Below, one piece after another: positions 49,600 to 59,216 of a DNA stretch of 64,000 nt; positions within the stretch are counted from its first letter, which is position 1, and the number at the start of each line of letters is the position of its first letter. The notes below the pieces were generated by a model. It was not told the origin of the DNA, did not search any database, and saw only the letters and a list, made by a program, of their open reading frames with translations. Origin of the DNA: Linyphia triangularis (Eukaryota > Arthropoda > Arachnida > Araneae > Linyphiidae); the NCBI GenBank assembly GCA_963978545.1, contig OZ021722.1:10879401-10943400 (forward strand), written 5' to 3'. A program made the position numbers and the translations under genes.

Positions 49600-50060
49600 G
49601 ACCCCTAAGAACATAGTATCCATTCCGAACTATTTACTAACTTCTTTTTTGATCCTAAAACTTGACTGAAAACATTGTCATCCAAAACGAGTCTATTTGC
49701 CAAGATTCAGTTGAATTGGATGACGGAAACTTCATTAATTAGCCTTTCAAAGATTTTGCTTCTTCAACCTTAATAGGAGAGGGTTTCAACCATTATATAT
49801 CGCCAAATTGAACATGTTTTAATTAATCTTGTTATCTGGATAATATAAACGTGTGTAAAAGCGGCTTTCTTGTGATAGTCCCAAAACTTGATATAACTCC
49901 ACATTATCGACAACGAATCTATCTGTCAAATTTCAGTGTGATTGGATGACGTTAATTTGGTAATGAGTAATCCGAAGCGATTAAGGAAGTTACGGAATCG
50001 GAGCTAAAATTGATTTAATAGTTACCATCAACCAAATTGATCATCTTTCTATTCAACATA
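49600..50060. repeat. Degenerate ~220-bp repeats, copy B
   Basis: Two diverged units sharing 'gagtctatttgccaa.attcag.tgaattggatgacg' and 'aatctatctgtcaaatttcagtgtg' type sequence, at about 49,690 and 49,915. Three comparable units lie in copy C at about 58,275, 58,500 and 58,660. They look like an old tandem or foldback-associated repeat; no coding potential is seen. Confidence 0.5.
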
Positions 50061-50585
50061 TCACCGATGCCATTCCAATGTTTTCAAAAAGCTTTATTAA
50101 ATACTTCATATATTTTCCATGATAATCACTATAGTAATTTGAAAGTTTGCACTATTTTTGGGATTGTAAAACATGTTTATATGTGTTTTTACGAAACGAA
50201 AAGTAGCAAAGTGTAATTTTTTGTTTAGCACTTCATCACATAGCAATTGGTATAACCTAAAAATCAGTTTAATTAACTCCATTTTTATCGCTTAGTTGTT
50301 GATAGAACACTTATTACTCCATATTTTTAATTTTTTTTTCTATCACTGTAACTAGGCAGTGTTTAGGTTACTTTTTGAAAATTGTTCTCTCCCCAAACCC
50401 ATTCTTTGAATGAGTGAAATTTGAAGACATTCTTTGACTAAGAGATAAAGGGTTAAAAATTGGCCAAAAGAAACAAGTTAATGAAGTTAAGATTTCCAAA
50501 GAGTAAAGTATATAATTTAATTGTTTATTAGTTAAAATTCTTACTAATTTGTTTTCATTTTTCACATGTTTACCAATATTGGCAG

Positions 50586-50780
50586 AGAGTTTACCTCAAA
50601 CGAATTGCAGGGACATTTTTGCTGGCATCCCATTCTTATGTGGTAAGTACTGATATTCATTTAGATCTTGTCATATATTTTCAATATTTTTTAAATCTCC
50701 TAAATTGTAATTTTTTATTTCCAGATGCCGAAGAGATAAGGAAAGATTCTATGGATGCCTTACTCTTATTGAAGAAATAA
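50586..50780 (+). CDS. Small cysteine peptide gene, unit 1 (exons 1-2, 5' end missing)
   Basis: Exon 1 is 50,586-50,642 (57 nt, after 'accaatattggcag', before GTAAGT). Exon 2 is 50,725-50,798 (74 nt, after TTTCCAG, before GTAAAT), with the stop TAA at 50,778-50,780. Entering in phase 1, exon 1 encodes 'ESLPQTNCRDIFAGIPFLC' (first residue shared with the previous exon), and exon 2 'DAEEIRKDSMDALLLLKK' and stop. Two cysteines sit ten residues apart and the C-terminus is probably helical. No upstream exon with a start or signal peptide was identified, so this is a 3' part. Conservation of this frame in four units, with both cysteines invariant, is the main support. Exon 3 (50,900-51,023) and a fourth exon (from 51,111) follow. 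Family unknown. Confidence 0.42.
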   Translation, partial: RVYLKRIAGTFLLASHSYVVSTDIHLDLVIYFQYFLNLLNCNFLFPDAEEIRKDSMDALLLLKK

Positions 50781-50899
50781 GCATCTAACGATAAAGAGGT
50801 AAATAAATACATAAAATCTACATTCTATGTATTGACATTAATTGTTTCTTCTGATTTTATATATTTTATAGATAAACTGATTCTTTCATTTATTTTCAG

Positions 50900-51023
50900 A
50901 TGCAAATGGTCCCTTGAGTACCTTTTGGAGGGAAAAACTTTTGGAAGCCAATATTTGAAGAGGTGGTCTTTTTCCCAAACAGTCCTAGTCAAAAAAGGAA
51001 AGTGTCTACGCAAACTTAAAAGA
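50900..51023 (+). other. Exon 3 of unit 1 (untranslated or formerly coding)
   Basis: Bounded by TATTTTCAG and GTATGT. Exon 2 would hand over in phase 0, and in the other units this phase is open, starting 'MQMSLEYLLEGKTFGSQYLK'. Unit 1 has an extra G after 'atgcaaatg' that shifts the frame. Because exon 2 ends in a stop in every unit, exon 3 is either 3' untranslated sequence or coding sequence orphaned by that stop. A fourth exon begins at 51,111 (after CTATTTTAG) and would supply a stop at its first codons. Confidence 0.4.
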
Positions 51024-51457
51024 GTATGTGTTACAATTTTAATTCAACAGATAATATTATATGTAAAAAAATAGATGTTTTTCAATTACTTCATATCCTT
51101 TCTATTTTAGATAAAAATTTTACAATTCGATAATATCAAGAGTATTGATGTCAGTTTTTTAGAAAATATAATTTGGCGAGGACAACATTAGTATTTTCAC
51201 AATGCATAGGTTTCTGACAAACTCTTCAATTGCACCAAGAAATACGGCAGATAACGGCGTCAAAGCTCCATAACTTTGAATGGATGAGATTTGAGGATAT
51301 TGCTTGTCTAGGAGAATTTTTTTTTAAAAAATAGTAACGAGCAACAATTGAATGAAATTAAAAATTCCAAAGAATAAAGTGTATATTTTTTTTGTTTATT
51401 AGATAATTTTCTTACTACTTAGTTTTTCTTTTTTCACATGTTTACCAATATTGGCAG

Positions 51458-51893
51458 GAAGTTTACCTCAAAGGAATTGCAGGGACATTTTATCTGGCAT
51501 CCCATTCGTATGTGTCAAGTAGAGATATTCATTTAATTCTTGTCATTTATTTGCAATATTTTTGATGTCTCCTAAATAGTAATTGCTTATTTTCAGATGC
51601 CAAAGAGATAAATAATAATTCTATGAATGCTTTACTCTTATAGAAGAAATAAGCATCGGTCGATAAAGAGATAAATAAATACATGAAATCTACATTCTAT
51701 GTACTGACATCATTTGTTTCCTCAGATTTTATATACTGCATAGATAAACTGATTCTTTAATTTATTTTCAGATGCAAATGTCCCTTGAGTACCTTTTGGA
51801 GGGAAATACTTTTGGAAGCCAATATTTGAAAACTAGCCGTTTTCGCAAACAGTCCTAGTCAAAGAAGGAAAGTGTCAACGCAAACTTAAAATA
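51458..51893 (+). pseudogene. Small cysteine peptide gene, unit 2 (decayed)
   Basis: Exon 1, 51,458-51,514, keeps the frame ('SLPQRNCRDILSGIPFVC'), both cysteines and the acceptor, but its donor has lost a G (TGTG then TCAAGT). Exon 2 starts at 51,597, reads 'DAKEINNNSMNALLL' and then an early TAG, and its donor GT has changed to AT. Exon 3, 51,772-51,893, keeps its acceptor and a GTATGT donor. With both internal donors damaged this unit is unlikely to give the peptide seen in units 1 and 3. Confidence 0.5.
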
Positions 51894-51949
51894 GTATGTG
51901 TCACAATTTTAATTCAAACAGATGATAATGTTTGTAAAATTTTTTTTTG

Positions 51950-53947
51950 TGTATCTTTGCTTAAAACTTTGCTTGTTTATATTTCAGAGTTTGTAATAGA
52001 GAATATATAACCTATGTAAAACACAACTAGTTCGGCTTCAAATTGCCGATTTCTCATTTTCCTGTTGCTAAATTACTACAGATAAACATTTTCTTCTTTA
52101 CTTCACTCACAACCATTTTAAAGTTATTTGATTTTCAAAATTTAGGTTTACTTCTAGCATGTCTTAAGTTTAGACAATTGTGTAAATAAATAACTTCCTA
52201 ACTTAAGTCATTTTAGTTTCTTGTTTTTCAGAATCTTTTAGCTTGGCAAAACAACGCTCATAAACAGCTTCCTTCAGATTGTCTAACTTATAAAAAGTAA
52301 CTTATAATTAAAGTTAAATTACAGTGTATTTGCTTCAAATAACGCTGTAATTGGAATATATAGTATGCGAAACAACATATAGTATTATATAACATTATAT
52401 TCTATTTTTTTTATCCCAAGAAAACCGTAATTGAATGTAAAGCAATTCACAGAATGTTTTTAATTACAAATATTTTCTTTAAGGAACTTTTCCATTCTAC
52501 ATCAGTACAGATTTGAAAACGTAATTCCATCAAAATTACTCAATTGTGAATTTTTTGATTTTCAACAATTCTTTCCAGTGCTTGAAGAGCAAATCTGTAC
52601 ATTGAAAAACATTTACCGTACCTTATTTGTACTTAAGTACATAAGGGGATTTTTCAGAATTTGCAAGATCGATTTTGAAAAATGACTTTTGAAACACTCC
52701 CACTTTGCTATGCAGGCATGCAGCCTTAAATATTATAAGCTTTTATATTCAGGCAATTAATCATGAATAGTTCGTAATTAAAAACCTTATGGGAAATTGA
52801 TACTTTTTATTCAAGCCTTTAAAATTATAACTTTTTGGGCATCGGATTTAGAATAAGTAAAATAGTTTTCGAGAAAAACGATAATTACTGCACGTATAAA
52901 TTAAAAAAAAAAAAAAAATGGATATTTTTCAACATTTAAATTTGTAAAAAAAAATATCATATATTATTCAAAAATCCATGCCTATATCAGTCAAATAGAT
53001 CTTTAGAATGCCAGAAAAAATTTCAAGTCATGTCATTCATATTTGCTTAGGTTTCAGCATTTTGAATAAGGTGGGAATTTCAAAAACAAGAAGTGAGGAA
53101 AATGCGTTCGAAACATCGAAGGAGCTATTACAGCCATGCTAAATTCTCCATAAAAATATAAAATTTTTCTGCAATTGCTGTTATCGGATCAGTTCAAAAA
53201 CTTGCCAGAATATTAAGAAGGTTCCAAGAATTATAAACACGCAAAAAAATAGAAAAATTTATATTTTTATTATAATTTTTGTAAACAAGGTGTCCAAAGA
53301 TCCTTTAAGCTAATGCATTCTTGGAACGTTAGAATAAATTAGTTTAATTAGATCACTTTGTGTCAGACGATTCAGTGTTGTTGCAATCTCACATTGTTAA
53401 CTTCCAACAATGGTGTAAAATATGTCTGATGAGCATTATTGCTATATAACTCATTTCGATGCCATTTTGATAAAAAACTGAAGACACAGTTAATGCAAGA
53501 CTTTTTCTATTTCTAAAAGCGATTTAAATAAATGAGAGGCTTGAACTTTTGCTTTGGTATGTAATATTTACTCGTATATATAACATTACTTGCTTATAAA
53601 ACCAAACCATGTATTTTAATAATATTTCGACTCATTTTAAAATTAGATTTTATTATAAATTCGGTATTATAATTCCTTGAAAACTGCAGTATGCAAGTCT
53701 TGTAAATCATTACATTATCGTATATATTTATCTCATTTTGTAGTAATATGACACATTTTTACATTTTGTGTATATTTTACCTACAAGTTCCCATCTATTT
53801 CCAAACTGTTTTTCTAGTTTTAATAGACTTTCTTTTAATTATGTTATTTTAATTGCATTTAATAGAAGCTGCATTTTAACCAAAAATATTATCTTTACGA
53901 TAATTTTGAACTGCTTTTCTTAAAATAAAACGTTCTTTTTCCAACAG
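51950..53947. repeat. Segmental duplication block, copy C
   Basis: Aligns with copies A and B from 'tttcagagtttgtaatagagaatatata' to the exon at 53,948. A 0.6-kb stretch at 52,780-53,300 has no counterpart in the other copies and includes a run of about 17 A/T near 52,900; I recognise nothing in it. Confidence 0.62.
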
Positions 53948-54057
53948 TGTGTTTACGGAACATTCGGCGGAATCAAGATTGATGAACATCATTTCCATTT
54001 TTAAGATACCTACTTCTACTAAATTACTCAAGTTGACAATAGCATTCAATGTTGAAG
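53948..54057 (+). pseudogene. Candidate C-x5-C exon, copy C
   Basis: Same length (110 nt) as copy A, with acceptor CCAACAG and donor GAAG then GTATGA both preserved. Phase 0 reads 'CVYGTFGGIKIDEHHFHF' and then TAA, where copy B has GAA and copy A TTA/GAA at the aligned positions. The second cysteine is glycine here. Splicing could still occur but the reading frame has decayed. The hAT copy 2 lies in the intron 38 bp downstream. Confidence 0.4.
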
Positions 54058-54929
54058 GTATGAATCTTTAATTATTTTCTATGAGTGTTCAGAATTAGGG
54101 ATGGAACGGATATCCGGCAAATATCCGATATCCGGCATATCCGGCTGATTTTCAATATCCGAAACCCCGTCGGATATCCGATTTGAAATACCGGACATCC
54201 GATAATTTCATTCGGATATCCGGCTGTATATCCGACCACCAGGTATCCACAAGAAATAATTTTTTGAAAAAAATAATGATCTTTTTCGGACAAAGGAAAC
54301 ACCGCATCCTACACTTTTTTCTTTTTTTTTTTTAATTTTTTTTTCTTGGATATAAATTGCAGTCAAATTAGAAAACAAAAACAGAAAGAGGCGCCGTATT
54401 ATTGACGCCGAGTTGATAAGTATAAACCATTCCTCCAATCTTTTTCCATACACATCCTTCATACGTGTTTTGCAATATGTTCTTTTCATTCCAAGTTTAT
54501 GATCTGATTAATTCCAGATGTTATATTTGAATGCTTCTCCGTAAAACTCGAACCGAAATACTAATAAATAGTATTTTTTTTCCATAACATAAGTGACTTA
54601 AGAGTTTTAGTTATTCTCATTTCCTCCTTTTTTTCTGACATTTGCTAGCGAGTAAAAAGCAATAAATAGTCAATGCGCAATCCTCAATGTTTTTTTTTTG
54701 GTTCTATCGACGATAATACTTTACCCCTTTTTGCTGTGAATGGTATGGTCTAATTTCTGATTTTTCATTGGCAGAAGTTGAAAGCTGGTGTATTTTTTCT
54801 GACGTAAAATGAAGTATTGTAATTTTTAGGTCTTTAAAGCAGCGCCACAATGTGGAATTATATTTAGCTCTCTAGAATGCCTTGAATTTTAGTTTTCTCC
54901 AATTACAATCCAATTTATAATTTTTAATA

Positions 54930-55279
54930 ATGGCTCATTTAAAATCACCCATTTGGAAGTATTTTAAAATTAATGGGAAATGACGAAAGCAAAGCCCTAT
55001 GTGTTACTTGCTCCACAGAATCGTTTAAAAAATATATTGTGCGCGGCAAAAGCCCAAAATCCTTTTCCACAAAACCCTTATGGAACCATTTAATGAGTGT
55101 GCATAAGGAAATTCACCGAAGCTTTAAAGACTCACTAAATGCATCAAATATTGATTAACAAGAAAAAACAATGCATCAAAACAAGAAATGCACGCAGGCA
55201 ACATTGGAATCGAAATTATTTGTACCAAAATTGTGGAGTTTAGATGATCCTAAAGCAAAAGGCTTAACCACAAAAATAT
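54930..55279 (+). pseudogene. hAT transposase exon 1 (BED zinc finger), two lesions
   Basis: From ATG at 54,930 the frame gives the N-terminus with 'PIWKYF', then is shifted by one extra G near 54,976 relative to copy 1. After it the frame from 54,973 reads the BED finger intact: CVTC ... 'KPLWNHLMSVHKEIH'. A GAA-to-TAA change at 55,156-55,158 ends it early. The exon closes at ATAT then GTAAGT (donor at 55,280). The lesions differ from those in copy 1, so each copy is intact where the other is broken and both derive from an intact exon. Confidence 0.8.
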
Positions 55280-55639
55280 GTAAGTACTAATTTTGTTTAT
55301 TTATATTAAATATATATTTTAAATATGGTATAACATAACGTTGATGAATTTTGGGTTCGAAATTTTTTAAGTTTATATTTAAAGACGGAATATTCCGATA
55401 GATCCAATTTAAGTTTTCTACGAGATTTCTTTAAATCCGTAATGTTTTAGGTGCATTACAAAAAAAAATAGATTTTAATTTCATAAAATATTTAAAATAA
55501 ATCTTTTGTTATTAACAAATGCCTCCGGTATAATTTTGTAATCATTTATCAATTATAAACAATGCATGAAGTAAATTGAAAGTAGCTATATTTTGCACTT
55601 CAACATTGTAAAAAAAAAAAAAATAATATATAATTTTAG

Positions 55640-55835
55640 GTTAGTTAATGGCTCTTGATGCTGAACCATTCTCCATTGTGAATAATGAAGGCTTTGGTCA
55701 GTTAATAAAATAAATAGCTCCTCGTTATCCGCTTCCAAATAGAAATTATTTTCGTGATAAAGCCCTGCCAGAACTATATGAAAAACTAAAAGTATCAATA
55801 TTACAAGATATAAAATCAGCAACAAAGATTTCTTT
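55640..55835 (+). pseudogene. hAT transposase exon 2 fragment, nonsense mutation
   Basis: Follows an acceptor (TAATTTTAG at 55,631-55,639). Reads 'MALDAEPFSIVNNEGFGQ' then 'LIK', TAA, 'IAPRYPLPNRNYFRDKALP' and 'LYEKLK'. This is the conserved pre-catalytic block of hAT transposases. The stop is at a different codon from that of copy 1. Coding similarity ends near 55,835, before the expected first catalytic region. The minus-strand frame over this stretch is its shadow. Confidence 0.78.
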
Positions 55836-55872
55836 CACTCATAAACTAAAGTTTAAATTAAAAAAATTAACT

Positions 55873-55985
55873 CACCCTAATAGCACACATCCTCCCAGAG
55901 AGGTCCCTAGGAAGTCCCTAGTCATCCCCGGGACTACGAATGACTTCCCAGGGACCTCCTTGGGAGGATGTGTGCTATTAGGGCA
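55873..55985. mobile_element. 109-bp hairpin MITE nested in hAT copy 2
   Basis: The element (55,875-55,983) starts CCCTAATAGCACACATCCTC and ends with its reverse complement; the inverted repeat is perfect for 23 bp and continues imperfectly to the centre (around 'tcatccccgggactacg'). CA on both sides (55,873-55,874 and 55,984-55,985) is present once at the matching place in hAT copy 1 ('cactgag' read on the other strand), giving a clean empty site and a 2-bp target duplication. I do not recognise the superfamily; a 2-bp CA duplication is unusual. Confidence 0.8.
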
Positions 55986-56240
55986 GTGGCGTGACAGCCC
56001 GTGTGGACTAAGGCCTGCTGGGCCCAGCTCAGCTTTCTCGACTGTGGCATTTGTGTGTCACATAGCAGATGTTTCAGTCAGATGGTCATTCTGACGCCGA
56101 ACCCCAGTGTTTAGTTCCCAAGCATGCATGGTCCTCCTCAGTTTATTTCTTTCAGGTATAAACAGCTAAGTCAACCTTGCCCAGTCCGCGAATCAAACCA
56201 TGGACCTGTGGCATGCAGTGCGGTGCGCTAACCACTAATT
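55986..56240 (-). repeat. tRNA-derived SINE-like segment inside hAT copy 2
   Basis: Minus-strand counterpart of 29,081-29,335, with the same A-box-like and B-box-like motifs ('tagtggttagcgcac', 'tttgattcgcggac' when reversed). One difference is about 11 extra bases next to the tRNA-like head (ataattataatttac). Confidence 0.55.
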
Positions 56241-56749
56241 ATAATTTACTTAATACTTCATATCATGACCATTTTTTTCGTATAGCATATCGTATAACTA
56301 TCGTTTTTAGTATATAGACCGAATATCCGGCCGGATATCCGGCGAAATCAGTTTCGGATATCCGTATCCGGTAGACATGGTACCCCGGATATCCGAAATC
56401 CGGCATCCGGCAAAACTCACATCCGTTCCATCCCTATTCAGAATCCTGAAACCATCCTCTTAACTCAACATTTTAATCTTGTGCTAATGCATTTTAAGTC
56501 GAATTTCAGCAATCTTGTGCATCCACTTTAAGTCTAAGCAAAACACCTCACTAATGGGGATTCTCAATGATATTAAATTTTTAAAGCTCAACTGTTATGT
56601 CAAACATGCACTTAATTTTTCCCTTCCATTCATACAAGGACTTTCTGAATATAATCCCTAACTTTGAATAACATAAATAAGAAACAGTAAGAAGCCGAAA
56701 GAAAAGTCAAGTGGTATTCGGGTTCCAAAATTGATTGCAGGTAGTAAAT

Positions 56750-56995
56750 TTGACAATGACTGCATATGGTTTCTGGTGAAAGCTATTTTAATTTGGACGG
56801 ATTTGTCAAAATAAACGAAATTGGTGAATACGAGGTATTGAAAACCCGTAACTGTGACTCACAAAGCCACTGTATTCTGAAAAAGTGATCATTTGGGATG
56901 CAACTATCTAGTAAAGCAGCGTTTGCCACTTACTTCTGAAGTCGGGTCGTATGACTTATTTTGAGATATTCTAGCGGATCACAAATTTATACCGA
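56750..56995 (+). pseudogene. Remnant of a DDE transposase, copy C
   Basis: Paralogue of 49,020-49,270. One frame starts 'NDCIWF' and, after a one-base shift, continues 'YFNLDGFVKINEIGEYEVLK'. It aligns with copy B and retains the weak resemblance to the F-(D/H)-L-(N/D)-G-(F/Y)-V block of IS630/mariner-type transposases. Heavily decayed. Confidence 0.42.
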
Positions 56996-57006
56996 GTACC
57001 CTAATA

Positions 57007-57889
57007 TACATGGTCCGGCTATTAATTTCCAGGACTGACGTAACTATAGGAGAATGAAAAGCCGGAAGATGGCCTTAATGATTGCATATTGAAGAGAGGT
57101 TTCTTGCGCATGTGCAGTGCAATCTGCACCATTCTGTAGTAAGTGGTTCTCGTGGAAAGGCGCATTAAAACGTAGCTCCTAAATTCCTGTTGTCCAAGTG
57201 AAATGGAGCAAAGAATTAACATTAAATTTTGCTTCAAATTGGACAAGACAACTGCGGAAACCTACGAAATGTTAAAACAAGTTTACGGCGATGAAGCATT
57301 ATCCCGCTCAAGAACTTTTGAATGGTTTAAACGCTTTCGGGACGGGCGCGAAAGCGTCAAAGATGATCCACACACAGGTCGGCCGCAGTCCGTACGCACG
57401 CCGGAAGCAATTGAAAAAGTTCGCATTATGGTGAAATGTGATCGTCGATTGACTATTCGAGTACTCGCCAATGAATTGAACATGAACAAAGAGACAGTTC
57501 GGCGAATTTTGACGTAAGACCTAGGCAAATGCAAGATTTGTCCCAGATTCGTTCCTCACCATTTAAGGGACGAACAAAAGCAATTGAGACTGGACGCATG
57601 TGGCGAACTTATCGACAACGCTGATACTGACCCTGCGTACCTGGATAGGATACCCAATTTGAAGAAAAATTTAATTTTAATTCTTTGCTCCATTTCACTT
57701 GGACAACAGGAGTTTAGGAGCTACGTTTTAATGCGCCTTTCCACGATAACCACTTACTTCAGAATGGTGCCGATTGCACTGCACATGCGCAAGAAACCAC
57801 TCTTCAATATGCAATCATTAGCGCCATCTTCCGGCTTTTCGTTCTCCTACAGTTACGTCAGTCCTGGAAATTAATAGCCGGACCTTGTA
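57007..57889 (+). mobile_element. mariner derivative with ~234-bp inverted repeats
   Basis: 879-bp element (57,009-57,887) flanked by TA (57,007-57,008 and 57,888-57,889). The ends are CATGGTCCGGCTATTAATTT and, reversed, CAAGGTCCGGCTATTAATTT. The inverted repeat does not stop at the usual ~30 bp: it runs about 234 bp on each side (57,009-57,242 and 57,654-57,887) with few mismatches, and the right arm even contains an inverted copy of the transposase start. The paralogous site in copy B (about 49,270) has no element. Typical mariners are about 1.3 kb, so the 3' part with the catalytic domain is missing and replaced by the inverted 5' end. Confidence 0.88.
57203..57653 (+). pseudogene. mariner transposase, N-terminal half, one nonsense codon
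   Basis: From ATG at 57,203 the first 104 codons are open: 'MEQRINIKFCFKLDKTTAET', the first helix-turn-helix ('YGDEALSRSRTFEWFKRF'), a GRPQS linker and the second helix-turn-helix ('RRLTIRVLANELNMNKETV'). This is the mariner DNA-binding region. A TAA follows at 57,515-57,517, where relatives have a sense codon, and the same frame then continues 'DLGKCKICPRFVPHHL' to 'DPAYLDRI'. The sequence stops just before the first catalytic aspartate region, where the right inverted arm begins. No catalytic triad is present. Confidence 0.85.
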
Positions 57890-58229
57890 TATTCACTATA
57901 CAATTTAAAATACAACAAAGTAATAATTGATAAAGATTCAAAGATATTAAAATATTTCTGAATAAATAATTAAACTGGATTTTTTTTTCTTGATAAAGTT
58001 AAAATAGGTATTTTATTATTATTATTATTTTCTTCAAATAATTAAGATACGTAATTTTCATTTAATCGTAAAGTAATGTCTAAAATATAACCCATAAAGA
58101 AATTTTGAAAAAATTAATTTATAATCATTACCAATTATTATATACAATTGCAACTTCTTGAGCTCAGTTCGAGTATTCATAGTGTTTGACCACTTAGCAC
58201 AAAATATTAATTCCGTTTTATTTACTAAC

Positions 58230-58760
58230 TTCTTTTTCCCTCTAAAATTTGATAGAATACATTGTCATCCAAACCGAGTCTATTTTCTTAGATTTAGCTG
58301 GATTGGTTGACGGAAAGTAAGTTAACTAGACTTTCAAAGATTACGCTCCGTCAACCTTAATTGGGAATGGTTTCAGTCATAATAAATCGCCAAATTGAAC
58401 ATTTTTTAATCAAATTTTGTATCTAGACAATCGGTAGGTGTGTAAAAGAGGCTTTCCTGTGACAGTTTAAAACTTGATACAAAAAATTATCGTCGACAAC
58501 GAGTGTACCAGCCAAGTTTCTAAGTTTCAGTTCGATGAGATGACGGCAAGGTGGTTTATTAGTATTCCAAAGCGATAATGGAACGTTGGGTGAAAGCTGC
58601 CTTTTAGTGACAGTCACAGTTCCCAAAATTTGACATAACGCAACCAGATAGACAATGAATCTATCTGTCATATTTCAGCGTGAATGGATGATGACAAGTT
58701 GGTTTATAAGTATTTTGAAGCGATTATAGAAATTTACGAAATCGGTGCTATAATTGATTT
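58230..58760. repeat. Degenerate ~220-bp repeats, copy C
   Basis: Three units with 'gatgacgg' or 'gatgatga' cores and 'aatctatctgtcatatttcag' type sequence (about 58,275, 58,500, 58,660), corresponding to 49,600-50,060 in copy B. The frame on the minus strand at 58,423-58,671 is not supported as a gene. Confidence 0.48.
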
Positions 58761-59216
58761 GTGATTTACCATCAATCAAACTGATTTTCTCCCTATTCAT
58801 TAACATATTACCGATTCTGTTGCAGTTCGAATGTTTTAAAATGGCTTTAATAAAATGGCCGTATATTTTCCAAGATAATCACTGCAGTTAATCAGTAATT
58901 TAGAATTTTACATTTTTCATGAACTGTAAAACATGGTTCCTCTTTTTCCTTTCGTAAAAACTCCTGTAAAGTACAATTTTTTGTTTAGCAATTCATCACA
59001 TAGCAGTTGGTGTATTTTGAAATTCAAAGTATTCACCTGCGTTTTTTCCCGTCCCTTGCTTAGCTGTTGATAGAACGCTTATTTATTTCATTTTCCCATG
59101 TTACTCCAATGTTTTCCCGTTTTGGTATTCATGTATTCTATCAGCGTAAGTAGGCGATGGTTTAGGTTTCTGTCACTTTTTGAAGTTTGTTCTCTTCACC
59201 AACTCTGTAATTGTAG

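Larger units (their letters stand above)
54088..56444 (+). mobile_element. hAT transposon, deletion derivative, copy 2 with 8-bp target duplication
   Basis: 2,341-bp element (54,096-56,436) with the same TAGGGATGGAACGGAT ends as copy 1, in opposite orientation. Perfect 8-bp direct repeats TTCAGAAT flank it (54,088-54,095 and 56,437-56,444), the hAT hallmark. Copy A near 37,475 ('gagttttcagaatcatc') is the paralogous empty site. The interior matches copy 1 throughout, including the SINE-like segment, plus one nested 109-bp MITE. Transposase exons 1 and 2 are on the plus strand; the catalytic core is absent, so the element must rely on a complete relative for movement. Confidence 0.93.

Noticed and set aside
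50832..51074. 80-codon plus-strand frame across exon 3 of unit 1
   Set aside because: Reads through the acceptor and donor, and its phase is open only because of a one-base insertion unique to unit 1.
57022..57246. Similar frames on opposite strands at 57,022-57,246 and 57,584-57,874, seeming to be two related genes
   Set aside because: They translate the two arms of the mariner's long inverted repeat, not genes.
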